Notes: a model not told the origin generated them from the sequence alone. Numbered from the stretch's first letter, positions 1-8,107 are shown. The stretch is 64,000 nucleotides of DNA from Acidobacteriota bacterium (GCA_016716435.1 JADJWI010000008.1:1307501-1371500), one strand, 5' to 3'. Numbers and translations are program-made.

Positions 1-2
1 TC

Positions 3-827
3 ATTCTAGGCTGCCCGCAGGACGAAGGCGTCCGGCGAAGCGGCGGCCGCGAAGGCTCAGCTCGTGCCCCCGAGGCGATCAGGCGAGAGTTCTACAAGCT
101 GACGACCTTCAACATCAACGCTCGCGTCTTCGACCTAGGCGACGTGCGGATCGGCGACACGCTAGAGGAAACCCATGCGACCCATTGCGAAGTCGTGAAA
201 ACCGTTCTTGAAGCAAACAAGCGGATCATAGTTCTCGGCGGCGGCGGTGACATTTCCTATCCGGACGGTACAGCGATGGCCGAGGCGTTTGGAGCGGAGA
301 ACTGGATCGCGGTCAACGTAGATTCGCACATCGACGTGCGGGCGGACGAGCAGCGAAACAGCGGCACGCAGTTCAGGCAGCTTCTTGATGAGCGGCACCT
401 TGACCCGAACTACTTTTACCAGGTCGGCTTCCAGACCCACTTCTGCTCGCCGGTCTATTACGACTACATTCGAAAGCTCGGCGTGCACCGGATAAGCCTT
501 GAGTTGTTGAGATCGCGGGCCGGTGCAGATACTGAGATCAAGGAGCAGATTCGGCTCAACTTCATTAACCACAGCTCCAGCCTCTCGGCCTTTTTTGGCT
601 TTGATCTTTCTGCGGTCCGAGCGGCCGACGCGCCCGGAGCTTCGTCGCCATCGCCGCTTGGGTTGCGGGCCGGTGAGTTCATTCAGCTCGTCAAGTACGC
701 CGCGTCGCTTGCAAACACAAAGCTGATCGAGTTTACGGAGGTCAACCCAAACTTTGACCACGACGACCGGACCACAAAACTGGTCGCGATCGGTATGCAC
801 CGATTCTGTTCCGGAATTTCGCTATAG
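3..827 (+). CDS. Arginase/formimidoylglutamase-family protein, 5'-truncated by window edge
   Basis: The reading frame is open from base 3, so the start lies outside the window; the GTG at 144 is internal, because the preceding codons already encode a typical family N-terminus (an ILGCPQDEGVRRSGGR-like stretch). The family hydrolyses guanidino or formimino groups (arginine, agmatine, N-formimidoylglutamate) using two Mn ions. The DxHxD motif is kept (DSHIDVR). The glycine-rich loop reads GGGGD instead of GG[GD]H[ED], and the C-terminal metal motif reads GFDLSAV instead of SxDxDxxDP, so two usual metal ligands are replaced. This pattern resembles divergent formimidoylglutamase-like proteins. 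A DUF4286 gene follows after 2 bases, probably in one operon. Family membership is firm; substrate and activity are not. Confidence 0.85.
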   Translation: MLGCPQDEGVRRSGGREGSARAPEAIRREFYKLTTFNINARVFDLGDVRIGDTLEETHATHCEVVKTVLEANKRIIVLGGGGDISYPDGTAMAEAFGAENWIAVNVDSHIDVRADEQRNSGTQFRQLLDERHLDPNYFYQVGFQTHFCSPVYYDYIRKLGVHRISLELLRSRAGADTEIKEQIRLNFINHSSSLSAFFGFDLSAVRAADAPGASSPSPLGLRAGEFIQLVKYAASLANTKLIEFTEVNPNFDHDDRTTKLVAIGMHRFCSGISL

Positions 828-829
828 AT

Positions 830-1159
830 ATGGAAACGTCGGTTTTATATGAGGTCACAGTAACGGTCGAGAGTTCGCTCGCCGAGGCCTTTGCTCAGTA
901 CATGACAGGGCGGCACATCCCAGAGGTCATCGCTACCGGATGTTTTCTCCATGCAAGTTTTGTTACAGACAGAGCCGGGACATTTCGGACGACATACCAC
1001 GCCGCTGACCGCTCGGACCTCGATCGCTATCTCAATGAATTTGCAGAGGGCTTACGCGATGATTTTGCGGCTCACTTCCCTGATGGCGTGGCTGTAAAGC
1101 GGCAAGAGTGGCAGAGCGTTGCGGAGTTCGGCGGCACAGGTGTCGACAAAACTCGTTAG
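830..1159 (+). CDS. DUF4286 family protein
   Basis: A 109-residue protein whose N-terminal pattern (LYEVTVTVE, then a histidine-containing RHIPEV and a TGCF/ASF strand) matches the small DUF4286 family of unknown function, thought to adopt a ferredoxin-like fold. It starts 2 bases after the arginase-like gene and is presumably co-transcribed with it. It has no signal peptide or membrane segment. The family call comes from recalled motif similarity; no function can be given. Confidence 0.8.
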   Translation: METSVLYEVTVTVESSLAEAFAQYMTGRHIPEVIATGCFLHASFVTDRAGTFRTTYHAADRSDLDRYLNEFAEGLRDDFAAHFPDGVAVKRQEWQSVAEFGGTGVDKTR

Positions 1160-1254
1160 ATCTTTGACATTTCAAGCATACAAAGTGCTCAACTCCTTGA
1201 CAGAAAAACATCGGTTTGGCATTCTTTACGTTCGCTTTCGTTTAGGCGAAGTGT

Positions 1255-1329
<75 letters not shown>

Positions 1330-1441
1330 TTTTTATTTTGGTTCCGGCGAATCTCTTCCTAACCTCGATCCAGCTGCTAATTCATCTTTTTGAACTTACC
1401 GCGATACAAAAGCGTACTATTGGTATTCGGAGGTTTGAAAA

Positions 1442-2227
1442 ATGATCGAAATCCTGGAATCATCAAAACATCTCGTAGCAATGAAGATATCCGGCAGCAT
1501 CACGGCTGAAGATATCGAGCGAGCATATAAGGCGACGGAGGACGCACTTAAAGAAAACCAGCGAGTTTCGTTCTTCACGGAGATAGAAGATTCGATGTCG
1601 CTCACGCTTGAGGGCCTGCTCAAAGACCTCTGGGAAGCAGTCGGCCAGATCGGTAAGATATCGCGCTACTACCGCGCGGCCGTCGTTACGGATAAGGGCT
1701 GGATAGGTGCTGCCGCGCGGATCGAAGGTCTGGTTTTTTCAAATGTGGACGTCCGCGTTTTTCCACCGGCTGAAAGGGGAAAGGCACTCGACTGGGCTTC
1801 TGGGCCGCCGCCAGCGGTGACCGAGCCCGAACCGCCAAAACCCTCGATCCATATTTTGCATACAAACAGCCCGAACGTGATCGCTTGGGAAGTCGACGGG
1901 CGAATTCGTGATCAGGACATCAAAACGGCCGTCGAGCATATGAAGCCGCTCTTCGAGAAAGAAGGCAACATAAATGTACTGGCACGGATGAAGAATTATG
2001 GCGGTTTCGATCTTCTCGCGGTTCTCGATGACGACCTCATCAAGCTGAAGTTCAAAGCCGCGTCAAAGATCGAGAAATACGCGGTGGTCGGCGGAGCACC
2101 GTGGATGCGGAACTTCCTTGAGTTGATGAATGCCGTGATCTCAACGGACATCAAGGTCTTCGACTCTAACGAAGAGGAAAGGGCCTGGGAATGGGTCGGC
2201 GCTCAGCAGGCTGCATTGCCAGAATAG
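1442..2227 (+). CDS. SpoIIAA-like (STAS-type) protein with two tandem domains
   Basis: A 261-residue soluble protein built of two related halves, about residues 1-120 and 137-255, joined by a proline-rich linker. Each half begins with a strand followed by an [IV].G.I...D I segment and then an aromatic/glycine-rich strand, the pattern of the SpoIIAA-like family (DUF3478-type, STAS fold). Members are small cytosolic proteins of unclear role, possibly binding lipid or protein partners. The ATG is preceded by a good ribosome site (GGAGG at 1429-1433). The gene looks monocistronic, with a promoter for thrS just downstream. Confidence 0.8.
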   Translation: MIEILESSKHLVAMKISGSITAEDIERAYKATEDALKENQRVSFFTEIEDSMSLTLEGLLKDLWEAVGQIGKISRYYRAAVVTDKGWIGAAARIEGLVFSNVDVRVFPPAERGKALDWASGPPPAVTEPEPPKPSIHILHTNSPNVIAWEVDGRIRDQDIKTAVEHMKPLFEKEGNINVLARMKNYGGFDLLAVLDDDLIKLKFKAASKIEKYAVVGGAPWMRNFLELMNAVISTDIKVFDSNEEERAWEWVGAQQAALPE

Positions 2228-2239
2228 TCCGGTTTTGAC

Positions 2240-2268
2240 TTGCTTTTACGCCTGCACAGGCTTATAAT
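2240..2268 (+). promoter_or_regulatory. Sigma-70-type promoter for the thrS operon
   Basis: The -35 element TTGCTT (2240-2245) is separated by exactly 17 bases from a perfect -10 element TATAAT (2263-2268). It predicts a transcription start near 2275, about 247 bases before thrS. It is read by eye and not supported by mapping data. Confidence 0.7.
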
Positions 2269-2274
2269 TTCAGG

Positions 2275-2521
2275 TTTTGGTAGATAGCGGCTAGGTTCTT
2301 GCTTGGTCGCCACAATTTTTCGGTAAGATGCTTTCGAAGAACTTTGCAGTTTTAACAACTACTACGACCCGCCTCTAATGGCGGGACATTCGCGGTCTCT
2401 ATTTGAGTTCGCAAGGCAAAGTCGCTCTTATCGGATCTGATCATAGTTAAGTAGTAGGGTTGTAGGAGTGACGCATAGCGGTTCGGGGGCTTCCTGGTTC
2501 TAATGCTGATTCCTACAAGAA
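2275..2521 (+). promoter_or_regulatory. Long structured 5' leader of thrS
   Basis: About 247 transcribed bases without an ORF. Visible pairings are a hairpin CCCGCC/GGCGGG (2368-2373 with 2380-2385), a long-range stem between 2356-2365 and 2451-2462 (10 pairs with a 2-base bulge), and an 8-bp stem TTGTAGGA/TCCTACAA (2460-2467 with 2511-2518) that ends 3 bases before the thrS ATG. The last two stems share bases 2460-2462, so they compete. No T-box motif was seen. thrS has little Shine-Dalgarno sequence. Regulation by tRNA, ThrRS or a ribosomal protein is an inference. Confidence 0.5.
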
Positions 2522-4492
2522 ATGAGTGAACTGAACATCCAATTTGGTGATGCCGTCCGGACGATTCCCTCGCCGGCGACCGTCGCGGATGCCATCAAGG
2601 CGTTTGACCGCGATGTGCTTAAACGCGCTCTCGCGGCGAAGGTCAATGGAGAGGAAGTTGACCTCAACCGCGAGCTTCTCGCTGATAATGGGGTCATCGC
2701 GATCGAGCCGGTAACGGTCGATTCACGCGATGGGCTTGAGGTCATCCGCCATTCGACGGCACATTTACTTGCCGCTGCGGTCCTTGACCTTTTCCCGGGC
2801 ACAAAGCTCGGTGTTGGTCCGGCACTGATGGAGGACCCGCGTTACGGCTACTATTACGACCTGATCGCTCCGCGGATGCTGACCGATGAAGATCTGCCGG
2901 TGATCGAAAAGCGAATGCGCGAGTTGGCAAAGCGCAATCTGCCCTATCGACGCGAGGACGTTGAGAAATCCCGGATACTTGATATCTTTGCGGAACGTGA
3001 TGAGCCGCTCAAATGCGAACTGATCGACGAAAAGGTCGACGGCACCGCGAGCATTTATTACATCGATAACTCGCCGTTCATCGATTTTTGCCTTGGCCCG
3101 CACGTCCCGCACACCGGCAAGCTGAAGGCTTTCAAGCTTCTGGCCATTTCGGGTGCCTACTGGAAGGGCGATTCGGAACGCGAGCAGATGCAGCGCATCT
3201 ACGGCACGGCGTTCGCAAAGCAGGAAGAGCTCGACGCCTGGGTCAAGCAGCGTGAAGAGGCCGAGAAACGTGATCATCGTAAGCTCGGACGTGAGCTTGA
3301 CCTCTTCTCGATCCAGGAAGAATACGGCCAGGGTCTTATCTTCTTTCATCCCAAGGGCGGCATCGTCCGGAAAGAGATGGAAGATTATCTCCGTGACGAG
3401 CTTGTGAAACGAGGTTACGGAATGGTCTACACGCCGCACATCGCTAAGCGGCAACTCTGGCAGACCTCGGGTCACGAGGAGAATTACGCCGACAACCTGT
3501 TCGAGCCGATCGGTTTACCGGAATGGTTTGGCGAAGAAACGGAGTTCCGGCTGAAGCCGATGAATTGCCCGTTCCACATCGGAATTTATAAGTCGCACAA
3601 GCGTTCGTATCGGGAACTTCCGCTTCGTTATGCGGAACTGGGAACGGTTTACCGGGCCGAACTTTCCGGCACGCTCCACGGCCTGATGCGCGTCCGCGGC
3701 TTTACTCAGGACGATGCACACATCTTTTGTATGCCGTCGCAGATTGTGGACGAGATCGGCGACTGCGTCGATTTTGCATACGACGTGTTTCGGACCTTTG
3801 GGTTTGAGAAATTCAAGATCGAGCTTTCCGTTCGCGGCGGCGCGTACAATAAAGGCTACCTAGGCTCCGACAAAGATTGGATAGATGCCGAAGAAGCTCT
3901 CGTGAAGGCACTCGAGGCCCGCTCGATCGCCTATGAAAGGATCGAAGGCGAAGCGGCCTTCTACGGGCCGAAGATCGACATTAAGGTAGAGGATTCGATC
4001 GGCCGCATGTGGCAATTGACTACGGTTCAATTCGACTTCAATCTGCCGGAACGGTTTGAGCTTGATTACATTGGTGAAGATAATCTTCCGCATCGCCCCG
4101 TAATGGTGCACCGTGCCCTTTTCGGCTCGGTTGAACGCTTCTTCGGAGTCTTGGTCGAGCATTTCGCGGGCGCATTTCCGCTTTGGCTCGCCCCGGTGCA
4201 GGTAGCTGTGCTTCCGATCACCGACCGGATCAACTACTACGCTTCGGAGATAGCCGAGAGCTTGCGGGCAGAAGGCTTCAGGGTTGAGGCGAATCTCCGG
4301 TCCGACAAGATCGGTGCAAAGATACGCGACGCCCAGTTACAAAAGGTACCGTTCATGCTTGTCCTCGGCGACAAAGAGGTGGAAGATAATAAGATCGCGG
4401 TTCGCGAACGCAAGCAGGGAGATATCGGACAGATGTCTCTGGAAGAGTTCAAAGAGATGATCACGCTGCAACGAGCAATGCGTGCCCTCTAA
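2522..4492 (+). CDS. thrS: Threonyl-tRNA synthetase
   Basis: A 656-residue class II aminoacyl-tRNA synthetase that charges tRNA-Thr with threonine in the cytosol. In order: an N-terminal TGS domain (about 1-60), the editing/second-additional domain with HSTAHLLAAAV (about 77-230), then the class II catalytic core with motif 2 around YRAELSGTLHGLMRVRGFTQDDAHIF, a zinc-ligand Cys in MNCPFHI, and motif 3 HRALFGSVERFFG. The C-terminal anticodon-binding domain follows (about 555-650). Length is normal. It is the first gene of a thrS-infC-rpmI-rplT operon behind a long leader, a conserved arrangement in bacteria. infC follows after 29 bases. Confidence 0.97.
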   Translation: MSELNIQFGDAVRTIPSPATVADAIKAFDRDVLKRALAAKVNGEEVDLNRELLADNGVIAIEPVTVDSRDGLEVIRHSTAHLLAAAVLDLFPGTKLGVGPALMEDPRYGYYYDLIAPRMLTDEDLPVIEKRMRELAKRNLPYRREDVEKSRILDIFAERDEPLKCELIDEKVDGTASIYYIDNSPFIDFCLGPHVPHTGKLKAFKLLAISGAYWKGDSEREQMQRIYGTAFAKQEELDAWVKQREEAEKRDHRKLGRELDLFSIQEEYGQGLIFFHPKGGIVRKEMEDYLRDELVKRGYGMVYTPHIAKRQLWQTSGHEENYADNLFEPIGLPEWFGEETEFRLKPMNCPFHIGIYKSHKRSYRELPLRYAELGTVYRAELSGTLHGLMRVRGFTQDDAHIFCMPSQIVDEIGDCVDFAYDVFRTFGFEKFKIELSVRGGAYNKGYLGSDKDWIDAEEALVKALEARSIAYERIEGEAAFYGPKIDIKVEDSIGRMWQLTTVQFDFNLPERFELDYIGEDNLPHRPVMVHRALFGSVERFFGVLVEHFAGAFPLWLAPVQVAVLPITDRINYYASEIAESLRAEGFRVEANLRSDKIGAKIRDAQLQKVPFMLVLGDKEVEDNKIAVRERKQGDIGQMSLEEFKEMITLQRAMRAL

Positions 4493-4521
4493 GGAACGAG
4501 TTAGACCATTAGGAGGCTTAT

Positions 4522-5145
4522 ATCGCAAGGAGATTTGGTGGACGTAATTTCAGGCCGCGGCAGCGCGAACCGCTTCATCGTACAAACGAGCGGATCAGGG
4601 TGCCGTCGGTGCGTGTCGTTACCGATGACGGTGAAACGCTCGGGGTAATGGATACGCGAGATGCGATCGTTGAGGCGAGAAATCGCGGGGTAGATCTCGT
4701 CGAGATCGCCGCAAACGCGAAACCGCCGGTTTGCAAACTTATCGACTACGGGAAGTTTCTCTACGAGCAGAAGAAGCGAGCCCACGAAGCGAAAAAGAAG
4801 CAGGTCACGGTACAGGTCAAGGAGATCAAGTTTCGTCCCGGTACCGATGATCACGATTACGGCTATCGGATGGAACATGCCCGCGAATGGCTTGACGACG
4901 GCGACAAAGTGCGGGCCGCGATCGCCTTCCGCGGACGCGAAATGGCTCACCGCGAACTCGGAGCCAAGATACTCGCGAAGCTTACTGTGGACCTTGCTGA
5001 CGTCGGAGATGTTGAGGTAGCGCCGAAGATGGAAGGCTATCAGATGTTTACGATCTTTTCGCCAAAGAAGTCTAAGACGGCCGAGAAGAAAGCGAAAGCA
5101 GAGGGGGCCGAAACCGCGAAGGAAGCAAAGAAGGATGACGAATAG
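4522..5145 (+). CDS. infC: Translation initiation factor IF-3 (ATC start codon)
   Basis: IF-3 binds the 30S subunit, prevents premature 50S joining and checks start-codon fidelity. The frame gives 207 residues, beginning with a typical IF-3 N-terminus (ARRFGGRNFRP, then REPLHRTNERIRVP) that is lost if the GTG at 4600 is used. The only plausible start is ATC at 4522, placed 5 bases after a perfect AGGAGG (4511-4516). Non-canonical starts (AUU, AUC) are a known feature of infC and underlie autoregulation, since IF-3 discriminates against its own start. The N-domain, linker (KKRAHEAKKKQ) and C-domain (VKEIKFRPGTDDHDY, VRAAIAFRGREMAH) are intact, followed by a charged Lys/Ala/Glu tail. The last 11 bases overlap the M28 peptidase gene. 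Confidence 0.95.
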   Translation: MARRFGGRNFRPRQREPLHRTNERIRVPSVRVVTDDGETLGVMDTRDAIVEARNRGVDLVEIAANAKPPVCKLIDYGKFLYEQKKRAHEAKKKQVTVQVKEIKFRPGTDDHDYGYRMEHAREWLDDGDKVRAAIAFRGREMAHRELGAKILAKLTVDLADVGDVEVAPKMEGYQMFTIFSPKKSKTAEKKAKAEGAETAKEAKKDDE

Positions 5146-6031
5146 ATTGCATAAATTTAGAGTGTTACTTGCCGCCGCAGTAGTTTTTTGTGGTGCGTCG
5201 GTTGCTCTCGCCCAGTCTCCTTACACGTATTCGGCGGAAACGTATTCGACCATCGTAAAGTCCATCATCGCCGGTGTGGACGGCCGCGAACGTGGCGAGG
5301 CAATCAGAACCGAACTGCGAAAACACAACGTCAGGGTTTCGACACAGGGCTTTTCACAAAAGTCGAGAAGCGGTGCGAAGGTCGAGGGGTTGAATTTCTT
5401 GGCTGAGTACCCGAATCCGAACGCGAAGGTTGTAATTTTGCTCGGCGCCCATCTTGACCGCGCGGCAGTCGGCGAAGGGGCAATCGACAACGCCTCCGGT
5501 TCGGCCGCGGTGATCGAATTGTTCAAAGCGTTTCGGATCAACCCGCCGAAGAACATTCTAGTGAAAGCTGCTTTTTGGGATCAGGAAGAGGTCGGGCTTG
5601 TGGGGTCGCGTAATTACGTAGAGAACAACAAGGAACGATTGCCCGCGATTTATATCAACTTTGATGTGTTCGGTGCCGGCGATACCATCTGGCTTACCGC
5701 CGAAAGCGATGAGCTTGACCTTGCAAAGTCTTTCACGGCTTCTGCTCAAAAAGCCAAGATGAACTATCTGGTAAGCCGCGAGTATCCACCGAGCGATCAC
5801 CTGAGTTTCCGAGTACCGGGTGTTCAGTCATTCTCATTCAGCCTCGGGCCGGATGGCGAAGCAAAGCGGATCATTAAACTACTCGGAGGCGAAGCACCTG
5901 CGAAGGGCGAGATGCCCGAGGTACTGACGGTGATACACACCGCCAACGACAATTTTTCAAAGATAGATGCAATGGCCGTAACGAAGGCGTTGCCGGTCAT
6001 CGAGGCCGCGATCAGGAGTTTGGACAAATAG
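5135..6031 (+). CDS. M28-family zinc aminopeptidase, exported
   Basis: A 298-residue protein with an N-terminal signal peptide (about residues 1-26, ending ALA-Q), so it acts outside the cytoplasm. The M28 di-zinc ligands are recognisable: His106 (GAHLDR), Asp118 (GAIDNASG), Glu151/Glu152 (WDQEEVG), Asp178 (NFDVFG) and His268 (VIHTANDN); DH at 221-222 also fits the family. The family removes N-terminal residues from peptides. Its ATG lies inside infC (11-base overlap), and rpmI starts 18 bases after its stop, so an exported peptidase is embedded in a ribosomal-protein operon. Family call is firm; substrate unknown. Confidence 0.88.
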   Translation: MTNRLHKFRVLLAAAVVFCGASVALAQSPYTYSAETYSTIVKSIIAGVDGRERGEAIRTELRKHNVRVSTQGFSQKSRSGAKVEGLNFLAEYPNPNAKVVILLGAHLDRAAVGEGAIDNASGSAAVIELFKAFRINPPKNILVKAAFWDQEEVGLVGSRNYVENNKERLPAIYINFDVFGAGDTIWLTAESDELDLAKSFTASAQKAKMNYLVSREYPPSDHLSFRVPGVQSFSFSLGPDGEAKRIIKLLGGEAPAKGEMPEVLTVIHTANDNFSKIDAMAVTKALPVIEAAIRSLDK

Positions 6032-6049
6032 GTTAGGAGAAGAACGATA

Positions 6050-6253
6050 ATGCCAAAATTAAAAACACACAAGGGTGCGGCAAAGCGTTTTCGCTCGACA
6101 GGGTCGGGCAAATTCAAACGCGGACATTCGCACGCTCGTCATATTTTGACCAAGAAAACGAGTAAGCGAAAACGTAATCTCGATATCGATACGATAGTTT
6201 CTGAGGGCGACCAAAAGCGGGTCGAGAAGATGCTGCCCTACGGAAGAGATTAA
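6050..6253 (+). CDS. rpmI: 50S ribosomal protein bL35
   Basis: 67 residues, very basic, with the standard bL35 start MPKLKTHKGAAKRFR and the GHSHARHILTKK segment. It assembles into the large ribosomal subunit. A Shine-Dalgarno sequence (AGGAGAAG) precedes the ATG. It lies between the peptidase gene and rplT; the spacer to rplT holds a nested set of hairpins. Confidence 0.97.
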   Translation: MPKLKTHKGAAKRFRSTGSGKFKRGHSHARHILTKKTSKRKRNLDIDTIVSEGDQKRVEKMLPYGRD

Positions 6254-6256
6254 TTG

Positions 6257-6322
6257 GTTTTGAGTCCCGCCTTCAGGCGGCCTCAGCTGGGAAGAGGGCC
6301 GGCTAAAGCCGGTACTCAAAAC
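6257..6322 (+). repeat. Cloverleaf-like nested inverted repeats between rpmI and rplT
   Basis: A 9-bp closing stem, GTTTTGAGT (6257-6265) with ACTCAAAAC (6314-6322), encloses three small hairpins: CCGCC/GGCGG (6267-6271 with 6276-6280), CCTC/GAGG (6281-6284 with 6294-6297) and CCGGC/GCCGG (6299-6303 with 6308-6312). The same TTTTGAGT-then-GC-hairpin theme reappears near 8215 and 8511, so this may be a dispersed REP-like repeat. In this position it could also be used by L20 for autoregulation. Confidence 0.6.
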
Positions 6323-6339
6323 GAGAAAGGAGTGAAGAA

Positions 6340-6717
6340 ATGCCAAGAGCAAAACGTGGTAACAAGCGTCTTGAGAAACGCAAAAAAATATTGGCCTTAG
6401 CCAAAGGCTATCGTGGAACAAAGTCGAAGCTGTACCGTTCGGCAAAGGAATCGGTTGAGCGTGCGCTTAACTTTGCCTACACCGGCCGCAAGCTGAAGAA
6501 ACGTGATTTTCGCAGGCTTTGGATCGTCCGCATCAACGCGGCTTGCCGACTCAACGACATCAAGTATTCGCAGTTCGTGCACGGCTTGAATCTCGCCGGC
6601 ATCGAGCTTGACCGAAAAGCACTCGCCGACATTGCCGTGAAACAACCGGAGGCATTTGCGGCGATCGCGGTCAAGGCAAAGGACGCCATCAGTAGCAATA
6701 CTCAGGCAGCAGCCTAG
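6340..6717 (+). CDS. rplT: 50S ribosomal protein bL20
   Basis: 125 residues. The start MPRAKRGNKRLEKRKK and the segments KGYRGTKSKLYR and YAYTGRKLKKRDFRRLWI-type are diagnostic of bL20, which is needed for 50S assembly and is a known translational repressor of its own operon in several bacteria. AAAGGAGTG precedes the ATG with good spacing. It is the last gene of the operon; a strong terminator follows 20 bases after the stop. Confidence 0.97.
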   Translation: MPRAKRGNKRLEKRKKILALAKGYRGTKSKLYRSAKESVERALNFAYTGRKLKKRDFRRLWIVRINAACRLNDIKYSQFVHGLNLAGIELDRKALADIAVKQPEAFAAIAVKAKDAISSNTQAAA

Positions 6718-6737
6718 GCTCATTTCGATTGAAAATT

Positions 6738-6767
6738 GGCGCTTCGGTTCAAGCCGAAGCGCCTTTT
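6738..6767 (+). terminator. Intrinsic terminator of the thrS-rplT operon
   Basis: A perfect 10-bp stem GGCGCTTCGG/CCGAAGCGCC (6738-6747 with 6754-6763) with a 6-base loop is followed by TTTT. The opposite strand has a T-rich tract too (AATTTTC), so it probably stops both convergent transcripts. The stem also encodes the last residues (GASA) of kbl. Confidence 0.85.
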
Positions 6768-7948
6768 CCTATTCCCAGTTCCTCTTTCGCCTCGGCAAAT
6801 TTTTCGACAGCAAAGGCGAGATCCTCTTTCGAGTGGGCGGCCGAGACTTGCGTCCTGATCCTTGCCTTTCCTTTGGGTACGACCGGGAATGAGAACGGGA
6901 TGACGTAAACGCCTTTCTCCAACAGCGCCTCCGCCATTTTCACGGCTGGCCCGGCCTCACCAAACATTACTGGGACTATCGGATGCTCGCCGGGCAGAAC
7001 TTCTAGGCCGACTTCCTGGATCTTTTCGCGGAAATACCGCGTGTTGTCCATCAGCTTATCGCGAAGCTCGGTTGATTGGTTGAGCAGATCGATCGCGGCG
7101 ATGGATGCAGCGACGATCGGCGGTGCGACTGAATTCGAAAAAAGATACGGCCGCGACCGTTGCCTTAGCAGGTCGATCATTTCTTTCTTGCCGCTGGTGT
7201 ATCCGCCGCTGGCACCGCCGAGTGCTTTGCCGAGTGTTCCGGTGATGACGTCGACGCGATCCATTACGTTGTGGTGTTCATGGACGCCGCGGCCGGTTTT
7301 GCCCATGAAACCTACGGCATGCGAATCGTCGACCATCACAAGTGCGTCATGCTTTTCGGCCAAGTCGCAGATCTCATCGAGCTTTGCGATGTAGCCGTCC
7401 ATCGAGAACACGCCGTCGGTTGCGATCATCTTGTACCTAGCGGACTGCGCTTCTTCAAGCTTCGCCTCCAGGTCGGCCATGTCGCTGTTCTTGTAGCGAA
7501 ATCGCTGAGCTTTACATAAACGCACGCCGTCGATGATGCTGGCGTGGTTGAGTTCGTCGGAGATGATCGCGTCCTCTTCGCCGAGCAGGGTTTCGAACAG
7601 CCCGCCGTTTGCATCGAAACAGCTTGTGTAAAGAATGGTGTCCTCGGTGCCGAGGAATTCGCTGATCTTTCGCTCAAGCTCTTTGTGGATCGCCTGCGTT
7701 CCACAGATAAACCGCACGCTCGAAAGCCCGTAGCCCCATTCATCAAGCGATCGCCTCGCCGCATCAACTATCGCCGGATGATCGCTCAGCCCGAGATAGT
7801 TATTAGCACACATGTTCAGGACCTCACGCCCGTTCACTTCAATATGAGCATCCTGCGGCCCCTCGATCACCCGCTCGTTCTTAAAAAGCCCCGCCTCGCG
7901 GATCTCACCAATCGTCTTCTCTAAATGTTGTTTGAAATCGCCGTACAT
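6749..7948 (-). CDS. kbl: Glycine C-acetyltransferase (2-amino-3-ketobutyrate CoA ligase)
   Basis: A 399-residue PLP enzyme of the alpha-oxoamine synthase family. It cleaves 2-amino-3-oxobutyrate with CoA into glycine and acetyl-CoA, the second step after threonine 3-dehydrogenase. Start at 7948 (MYGDFKQHLEK) gives the usual family length; the frame extends further upstream but without family similarity. Motifs: NYLGLSDHP, TSCFDANGG, DDSHAVGFMG and the PLP-lysine segment TGTLGKALGG. The partner tdh lies 3.7 kb upstream on the same strand; in most bacteria the two are adjacent, so accessory DNA has separated them. The 3' end lies inside the rplT terminator stem. Two degenerate copies of its 5' end occur at about 10245-10363 and 10912-11037. 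Confidence 0.96.
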   Translation of the reverse strand: MYGDFKQHLEKTIGEIREAGLFKNERVIEGPQDAHIEVNGREVLNMCANNYLGLSDHPAIVDAARRSLDEWGYGLSSVRFICGTQAIHKELERKISEFLGTEDTILYTSCFDANGGLFETLLGEEDAIISDELNHASIIDGVRLCKAQRFRYKNSDMADLEAKLEEAQSARYKMIATDGVFSMDGYIAKLDEICDLAEKHDALVMVDDSHAVGFMGKTGRGVHEHHNVMDRVDVITGTLGKALGGASGGYTSGKKEMIDLLRQRSRPYLFSNSVAPPIVAASIAAIDLLNQSTELRDKLMDNTRYFREKIQEVGLEVLPGEHPIVPVMFGEAGPAVKMAEALLEKGVYVIPFSFPVVPKGKARIRTQVSAAHSKEDLAFAVEKFAEAKEELGIGKGASA

Positions 7949-8107
7949 ATTTCTCTCGTCTCCGGAGGCACATTTTCGAGAAGCCGGACCCGCCAACGTC
8001 CTTTGCCCGGCAAAAATCGCCTCTGCTTCGTAGCATACCAAAAAGCCCGATTTTTCCCGACAGACGGTGCCCAAATCCAGATCTGCCGACTGCTGCCTTC
8101 GCCGGCC

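Noticed and set aside
2765..3475. 236-codon minus-strand ORF opposite thrS
   Set aside because: It is an antisense shadow of a conserved synthetase gene.
4600..5145. infC starting at GTG 4600
   Set aside because: It would remove the conserved IF-3 N-terminal segment, and there is no ribosome site; ATC 4522 fits better.
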